In this document: one piece after another, positions 58,117 through 64,000 of the stretch | Layout: every line of letters begins with the position of its first letter | Position numbering within the stretch: the first letter of the stretch is position 1 | Assembly: GCA_022559845.1 (NCBI GenBank) | Contig: CM040126.1 | Location: forward strand, 42,774,458-42,838,457 | Reading direction: 5' to 3' | Length of the DNA stretch: 64,000 nt | DNA from: Amorphophallus konjac | Lineage: Eukaryota; Streptophyta; Magnoliopsida; Alismatales; Araceae | Position numbers and translations under genes: made by a program | Notes under the pieces: generated by a model | What the model saw: only the letters and a program-made list of their open reading frames with translations | Database searches by the model: none | What the model was told of the DNA's origin: nothing

Positions 58117-58578
58117 GGATTTGTTTTGCTTTCACCTCTAGCATGTTCTCTTTTGGTCCAGTGTTGCTTGAGTCCCTCCTTCGTCTATCTTATCCCTTTT
58201 TGCTGTTGACAAAGGGGGAGAAGTAGTAGGGCAGGTTTATCTATTATCTACTTATGTATGTCGTTGTGTGGTTGTGTTGCTTGTCTGTTGCATGTCACAT
58301 GTGAGGGCAGTCTGTAATGTCAGTCTTTTGCTTGCTCTTTTGTATTAGAGTCGTGCATTCACTCTCGCACTAATGTACTATGTAATGCAAATGACAAATT
58401 CACAGCACTGGTGTTTGAATTCAGATGGTTGGGACTTGTGCTTTATCTCATAATCTTGTTGGACAAACAAGTGGTTGGATGGAATGTGCCGTGTTGAATG
58501 ACTTTCAAGCATTTCGTTCAATTTGAAGTTCCGTAAGCTATAAAAATGGTCTGAATGCCCTAAAATTTTGTCATCATC

Positions 58579-58592
58579 AAAAAGGGGGAGAT
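58579..58592 (+). other. Polypurine tract
   Basis: AAAAAGGGGGAGAT directly before the 3' LTR; start point for plus-strand cDNA synthesis. Confidence 0.9.
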
Positions 58593-60065
58593 TGTTATAT
58601 ATATCTCAGTGCTTTTGATGATAACAAAACCAAGGACATATATTTGCTCACACGCTTGGAACTAATACCTTACGTGAATTTCTTAAGCTATCTTGTCGGA
58701 TTTCTTCATGGCCTTTTTGGCTTGAGTTTTTAACATTCCAAATGCATTTCCATGGAATCGAGTGAACTTGAAATAACTTTTAACCATTCATTCAATTCAT
58801 GCCTCGATCATGTGGATATACTTTTCTAGGCTAAACTCTTCATTTTTCAGGTTTTTGACAGCCCGGTCGACCTCCAGCATAACGATCGACCTGGAATAAT
58901 AGAATGGAATTTTCTATAGGCTGTCTCAGTGGCGGTCGACCGCCCCCTCAATCCCGATCGACCGGATTTCCCAGATCGGCCTCCTGTAGGTTTCTCAGTG
59001 GCTGTCAACCGCCAGCCCCTGGAGGTCGACCGCCAGCCCCGAGCTGCCCAACATTGTTGACTTTTTGTCACTTTGAGGAAAGCCCTCCCTCTTGGTATTG
59101 TTTAATCCCTAAGCACCCAAACCCTCCAGAAATTGTGGATCTGGTCTGGGGGAGTCCATGGACCATTCAAAGCCTATAAAACTTATACAAGAGGGTTAAG
59201 AAAACCCTAATGCTTAAGGTGGATCAAGGAGGCTATCAAAGAGGAAGAGAAGGGAGCTAGCACTGTAGACGTGAACAGTGGTCCGAGAGGAGTTCTTCAT
59301 CCTTCTTCATCCATTCAAGTGAAGATCAAGCCAAGGGATCAAGCTGCATCCAAAGCATTCTTCATCCACTAAGGGAAAGCAAATCAAGATTCTTCTCTTG
59401 TGTTCTAAATTCATATTTTCTCTTGAGCTTCATTTGTGGTTCTTGTAATCATTAAACTTTTCAGTGTGTGTGGATCTTCCTAGATCCGTGTGTGTGTGTT
59501 TGTGTGTTCAATCCGTTGTAGTTTTGTGTGTGTTAATGTGTTCTTACACCTTCGCGGGAGCTCTCTTTCCAGTGTGTGTGTGTGTGTGTGTGTCTGATCT
59601 TGTAACACTTTACAAGATAGTGTGTGGATCCTCACTGTCGGTGAGAGGTGGACGTAGGTTGCCGTTGTGGCATTCGAACCACCTTAATATCGCTGTCTCA
59701 TTGTGATTTGCTCCTTATATCCTATCCCCCTTCTATGCACCCTTGTGGATCTAGTTATTTTGAATCTGTTAGATCTAGATTTTTTGATCCCTCTTCTCAT
59801 AAATCCTTCGATATATCAAAAGCTGGATTCGGACTGACAAGGTTACTCTCGCCGGAAAGATAACAGCTTGCGTGAGTGAATCTACGGATTTGTTGACTCC
59901 GCCTAGTACCAAGGGTTATTGCAGTGTTGTTTTGATAAATTTAGTTTTTCCTGCTCTTGTTTTCCTGTGTCCTCACGTAATCATAAAATTGATTTTAATT
60001 CGGTAAAGATCTTGTTATCACCCAAATCACCCCCTACTTGGGTGCCATTTAATCTCGGGACTTCA
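58593..60065 (+). repeat. 3' LTR
   Basis: 1473 bp, TGTTATATATATC to GGGACTTCA, followed by TGGGC. It keeps a third GTCGAC-type pair (GTCAAC 59004, GTCGAC 59025) of which the 5' LTR has lost the second half. Confidence 0.9.
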
Positions 60066-60200
60066 TGGGCATCGGCTAACTCCTTATACCATACATTGCT
60101 GGCCTCAATGTGACGACGGATGTCGTCATGCAAAATCCTAACATGCCTAGCAAAAGACTCGGCAGACTCAGATGCTCGTGATGGAGGCATCACCCGTGAC
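60066..60200 (-). pseudogene. pol: Chromovirus integrase, part before the Copia insertion
   Basis: Minus strand reads ASESAESFARHVRILHDDIR, then RHIEASNVWYKELADA, which joins directly to the frame at 49349 across the TGGGC duplication. Upstream of about 60200 the similarity to integrase fades and different sequence begins, so the catalytic core is missing from the window. Confidence 0.8.
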
Positions 60201-60935
60201 TCCCTTTGGCTCGGGTCTTCCTCACACTCCGACACCATTTGAGTTCGGGCCTCTCTCCATAAAGGCCCAATTATCCTTTTTGTGCTTTCTATTTGAGTCA
60301 TTTGATGTAATTTTCATTTTCTTGAGTCATGTCCCTAGGTCTTGTGTTTATTTTCCTAAGTTTGAGTGTCATTATGTTGTTTAGTTAGCAATTGGGCCCA
60401 TTTCATTGGGCTTGGCCCAAGAGCCCCCCTACCCCGTCGATTATTTGTCATTGAGTCTTTTGTCAGGGTCTTATTGTAAAATGTGGGTTGCCTATATATA
60501 GGGCCCCATTCCCTTCATTTGGAACTAATGAATCAATGAATGAAAAACTTGCCATTTTGAGAGTTCAAACATCTTATCTAGTGGAGAGATTCTATTATTT
60601 GGGTGAGAGACCCTAGGTGAGAGATTCCCCACCCATCCCTCTCTTAATTTCTCTCTTTCACTCTCCTTTCTCTCTCCTCCACACCCAATTTTGAAAATTT
60701 TCTCTCTCCTCCCTGTAGACACGCCAAAATTGACGTTACTATGAGTACCTCTCATATTGCCTTGTAATGCCCCAATTTGACCCTCAAATTAGTTCTATTT
60801 GAGTGATTTTTCTCACTTTTCTTGGATTTCTCCCTTTTTTCACCCTTTTCTTATTTTTTCCTATTTTTCCCTATTTTTCTGGATTTTTCTGGATTTTTTA
60901 GGATTTTTTCCTTATTTTTCTGAAATAACGGCTTG

Positions 60936-61430
60936 ACTTGGGGCGTCTTTTAAATAACGACTTACACTTGGGCGTTTCTAAAAAAATTAACGACTATATT
61001 GAAGGGCGTCCATTCTTTGAAATTCCTATTTTTTTGGATTTTTCTGAGAATTTTTCAGAATTTTTCGGGAATTAACGCCTTAAAAGAGGGCGTTATTTTG
61101 AATTTAAAAATAATAAAAAAATTAAAAAAATGAATTCACGACGTATGTGAGGGCGTGTCTTTCAAATTGAATTTTTTAATATTATTTTTCAACCCCTTCC
61201 AGAGGCGATTTGGTGGCCTTCCGGGTGTCAGAAAAATTCGCAAAAATAGTCGTTGGAATCAGGGCGACGAGATGCACCTTCACCTAAAAAATGGAAAAAT
61301 AATATTGAGAAATGAAAAATAGCCCTATTTTGAACTTTTGAATTAACGTCCTAAGCTAAGTCGTGTTTTAAAAGACGCCTTCGGGTAGGTCGTCAATTCT
61401 AGAATTGACGCCCTTACCCAGGTCGTGTTT
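60936..61430. repeat. Degenerate ACG-C...GG-CGT inverted repeats in the LTR
   Basis: About eight imperfect small hairpins of the form AACGCC...GGGCGTT, for example AACGCCTTAAAAGAGGGCGT near 61071 and GACGCCTTCGGGTAGGTCGTC near 61375. They precede the better array at 62701 and use the same arm words. Confidence 0.55.
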
Positions 61431-62389
61431 CACTTTCGTTTCTTGCTCGAACGCGGCCTTTCCCCCAAGAGTCCTACTTTGTTTGGTCATTACCCGTTCT
61501 TATCTTTCCCCATCATGGACTCTTGCCATGCTTATCTTGACTTGCCTTATTTATAGAGCTCTCTTGGCTCTGTTATTGGGGTTGGTTCGGAGGTCCTGAT
61601 TGGCGGCTTCGGTCTTCTTATTCTTTTTTTCTTCTTCTATTTTTTTTTTCTGGGGCTCTTCTTCTTCCTCCCACGTATCTCCCTTTCCCCTTCTTCTCTG
61701 TTTTGCTTTTCTTTTTCTTGTTTTGGTGCTTGCAGGTGCTGCTGCGTTCGGCTGAAGGAGGAGCCTTCAAGTGCATTTGTCTTCATCTATCGAAGCCTCT
61801 CCCCCTTGAATATCAAAGCTACAGCATCACACAGGCTCCTTCTTGTTTTTTTCTTCTTTTATTTTGGCATCGATTTACACATATACGCATGCATCATCAT
61901 TTCTCATTGATTTTCATTATTCTTAACGTGTTGAGAAATCTCCCCACAGTGCAATCCCTTGCACATCTCCCTATTTCATTTACATTCATTCATATCATCA
62001 TATATCTCCCACCCTCATTGCATAGGGGTTTAAGGGCAATCCCCTTAAGGTGTGTATTGTCCCTATTTTTCATGCTCATATATTTTTATTGAATTTGATG
62101 CTACACCATTGTTTCTAATCCATATCTTTTGGTGTTTGTCTTTTCTTGCAAGGGTAATCAAAGGAAGAACTCTCTTCATCGGCCGGCCGATTTTGAAGAG
62201 AAAAGGAGTACTCACATCCCCCGCATCTTTTAAGGTATTTTGCGATCATCTCCCCATATCAATCTCCTCTTTGAGACCCTCGTGTCTCTGGCGATCACAT
62301 CATCTCCACTTTAGCACCTCGTGCTATTTTTATTGCTTATTCTTATCATTTCTTTTGTTTAAGTGTGGATTTTAATCAGATCTACAAAT

Positions 62390-62407
62390 TGGCGATCACG
62401 GTGGGAC
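62390..62407 (+). other. Primer binding site
   Basis: TGGCGATCACGGTGGGAC, three bases after the LTR end. It starts with TGG and has the look of gypsy primer sites. The tRNA is not identified. Confidence 0.6.
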
Positions 62408-62700
62408 CCTTTCTTATTTTTTATTTGATTACCCCTTTCCCCTTGGCACCCACGTGTGCCCTTTCCTATTGGTACCCACGTGTACCCCTCCTTTTGTGCC
62501 CCTCGGGCACCCTCCCTTGTGCATTGCACTCTCCCCAAAGTGATATGTCAATTAGATAGATTTGTTTTAAAACTTTCACTTATTTAAAATCTTGATGAGC
62601 ATGCTTCTGTGTTAATAATTATATTTGTTGATTACCTATGTGAGTGCTTCTCTATTTTGATATTACTGGCCGCGAGGGTTTTCTGGAAGAAGGTAATTAA

Positions 62701-62983
62701 CGCCTCTAACAGAGGCGCTTTTTTTAGTTAACGCCCTATCGCAGGGCGTCTTTTTCCTGTTTAACGCCTTCTGTCAGGGCGCTTTATATCATATCTTCTT
62801 ATGCTGTGAATTCACGCCCTCCCACAGGGCGTTTCTTTATTTGGTAGCGCCTCTCGTCAGGGCGCGTTTTCATGATTTGACGCCCCCACCACTGGGCGTC
62901 TCTTTATTTGGTTGAGCATCTTTGATAATTAACGCCCTGCCCCAGGGCGTCTCTTTTATTGGTAGCGCCCTGCCCCAGGGCGT
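62701..62983 (+). repeat. Array of eight small hairpins in the leader
   Basis: Stems of 5-8 bp with 3-8-nt loops and near-constant arms ACGCCCT/AGGGCGT: 62701-62717, 62731-62749, 62764-62782, 62814-62832, 62844-62865, 62880-62899, 62932-62950, 62966-62982. Intervening sequence is T-rich and unrelated. Loops differ while arms are kept. Confidence 0.85.
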
Positions 62984-63486
62984 CTTATTCCTGTGTTTTC
63001 ACCGAACTCCTTTGTTTATCACTGTATCATATTTCTGCTTATATCTTGCATTCATTCATTCATTTTGCATTGGTTTGAGAGGCCTTATCTCTTTATACTA
63101 GGAGCCACACACCCCCTTGGTGAAGGAACGACCCTCCATTGAGCATTCCGTCTCTTTGGATTGGAAATTCCTAAACCAAGCCTCCATAAGTCTCCGCACC
63201 CGTGGATTCCCTCACGGACGCCGGGCAGGTTGTACCCTTTTGGAGTCCCGATATAGTTGGCCTAATACGTGGTGAGAGAGGATCCTAGTTGGCATTGGAT
63301 TTCAACTCATATTGAAACTAGGTTCCCCCCTTGTGTGAATCATTCCAAACTTTGCTAAAATTCATTAATTCACCAAGGTTTAAACAAATAAAAATCAAGG
63401 TAACCATTCCAACTTGTGTGTTTCTTTGCAAATTGTTTGCACATTATTTGGATTGCATAATGGCTTACTTTGATAAATAAAACAGC
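62984..63486 (+). other. Leader between hairpins and gag
   Basis: About 500 bp without ORF or repeat that I recognise. Stops in all frames precede the gag start; TAA lies 9 bp upstream of the ATG in the gag frame. Confidence 0.5.
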
Positions 63487-64000
63487 ATGTTTAGTTCAAT
63501 TCATGAGGATGATCAACCTAGCACATCCTATCCCCCTCAATTTCAACATGTTCATCAAAATTCTCACCATACTTTCAAAGGACCACGTCCTCACTCTTAT
63601 GGTGTTGCCCGACCTTTGGGCAATGTCCAATCCAATGGTCCTTCCACTCAATTTCGAGCCACTATTCCCATTAAGCCCTCTCGTCCCAATGATGAGAAGG
63701 TCTCCCAGATTTTGCATGCTTTAGATCATCTCACCCCTCAACAGATCCAAGCCCTTAAGGCCGCTGTTGAGGGTGCATCTCCTTCACCTCTCCCTCATAA
63801 TCCTATACGGGTGGCCCATCACCCACCTCCCTTGTCTATTCACAATCCTAATCAGGTAGCCCATTACCCATCTCCTTCTATTCACACTCCTCCTCGGGTG
63901 GTCCGACACCCGCCTCCTTCTATTCCTCCTCCACCACGGCCCCGAGGCCCTTATATTCCTTGTAATCCGGCCCGTCCGGGTTCTTTTACAGGTCATCCCG
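63487..64000 (+). CDS. Gag-like ORF N-terminus, open at the window edge
   Basis: 171 codons without a stop from MFSSIHEDDQPSTSYPPQF to the last base. It is His/Pro/Ser-rich, with one short helical segment (VSQILHALDHLTPQQIQALK) and then repeated Pro-rich units of about 18-20 residues with VAHHPPP, VAHYPSPS and VVRHPPPS. Position after LTR and primer site argues for the gag polyprotein. No gag core or zinc knuckle is reached, so this rests on context. Confidence 0.6.
   Translation, partial: MFSSIHEDDQPSTSYPPQFQHVHQNSHHTFKGPRPHSYGVARPLGNVQSNGPSTQFRATIPIKPSRPNDEKVSQILHALDHLTPQQIQALKAAVEGASPSPLPHNPIRVAHHPPPLSIHNPNQVAHYPSPSIHTPPRVVRHPPPSIPPPPRPRGPYIPCNPARPGSFTGHP

Larger units (their letters stand above)
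49350..60065 (+). mobile_element. Full-length SIRE-type Copia element with env-like ORF
   Basis: 5' LTR 49350-50803, primer site 50806-50817, gag, pol, a third ORF, polypurine tract 58579-58592 and 3' LTR 58593-60065. Target duplication TGGGC at 49345-49349 and 60066-60070. Both ORF content and the third ORF place it in the SIRE/Maximus lineage. It carries at least six stops and two frameshifts, and the two LTRs differ visibly (small indels, base changes), so it is not young. It inserted into the chromovirus integrase gene. Confidence 0.9.
60300..64000 (+). mobile_element. LTR retrotransposon, 5' part, running off the window
   Basis: Promoter with TATATATAG at 60493-60501, LTR end CA at 62386, primer site TGGCGATCACGGTGGGAC at 62390-62407, a leader of 1.1 kb, and a gag-like ORF from 63487. 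The left LTR border is somewhere between 60190 and 60310. The U3 is short (about 0.2-0.3 kb) and R/U5 long (about 1.9 kb). The family is probably Ty3/gypsy by primer site style (a TTGGCG.. site, not tRNA-iMet), but no pol is in view to confirm. Confidence 0.6.

Overview
This is a stretch of flowering-plant nuclear DNA made mostly of nested, decayed transposable elements. Only one apparently intact host gene is visible: a single-exon cytochrome P450 at 14223-15755 that reads as a member of the CYP719 family, which forms methylenedioxy bridges. A broken mitochondrial basic-amino-acid carrier (BAC2-like) lies at 20826-21738. CYP719 genes are known mainly from Ranunculales and magnoliids, so the plant is probably from such a lineage; this rests on one gene and is an inference.

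Layout, left to right. 1-988: end of a SIRE-type Copia LTR (minus), inserted in a Ty3/gypsy element (minus) whose gag, leader and 5' LTR fill 989-7220. 7255-13332: a CACTA transposon (plus) with a broken TNP2-like end and a multi-exon Transposase_24 gene that carries six tandem 36-nt mini-exons; a Copia LTR sits in its last intron. 13333-13600: a Copia gag fragment. 13690-15819: P450 promoter, gene and poly(A) signal. 17426-19327: a second CACTA copy (minus). 19328-20110: the end of a third CACTA-like family. 20826-21738: carrier pseudogene, cut by an LTR-like sequence.

24358-45641: a composite of long-LTR Copia sequence (minus) with three LTRs of about 2.9 kb and two degenerate internal regions, flanked on the outside by the same 5 bp, CTTCT. 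45642-49349: LTR-like sequence and the integrase/chromodomain end of a chromovirus (minus). 49350-60065: a full-length but mutated SIRE-type Copia element (plus) with an env-like third ORF and target duplication TGGGC, inserted into the chromovirus integrase gene. About 60200 to the end: another LTR element (plus) with LTR, primer binding site, a leader full of small hairpins, and a gag ORF running off the edge.

The most unusual structure is regulatory rather than coding. Paired GTCGAC palindromes start 21-22 bp apart in three different Copia LTR families, each about 260-535 bp from the LTR start, and again in front of the env-like ORF. Other notable patterns are a roughly 50-copy TGTATAGACTT-type array filling one U3, the mini-exon array, and a leader hairpin array. 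Coordinates of degenerate elements are approximate where stated. All homology calls are from recognised motifs, not from database searches.
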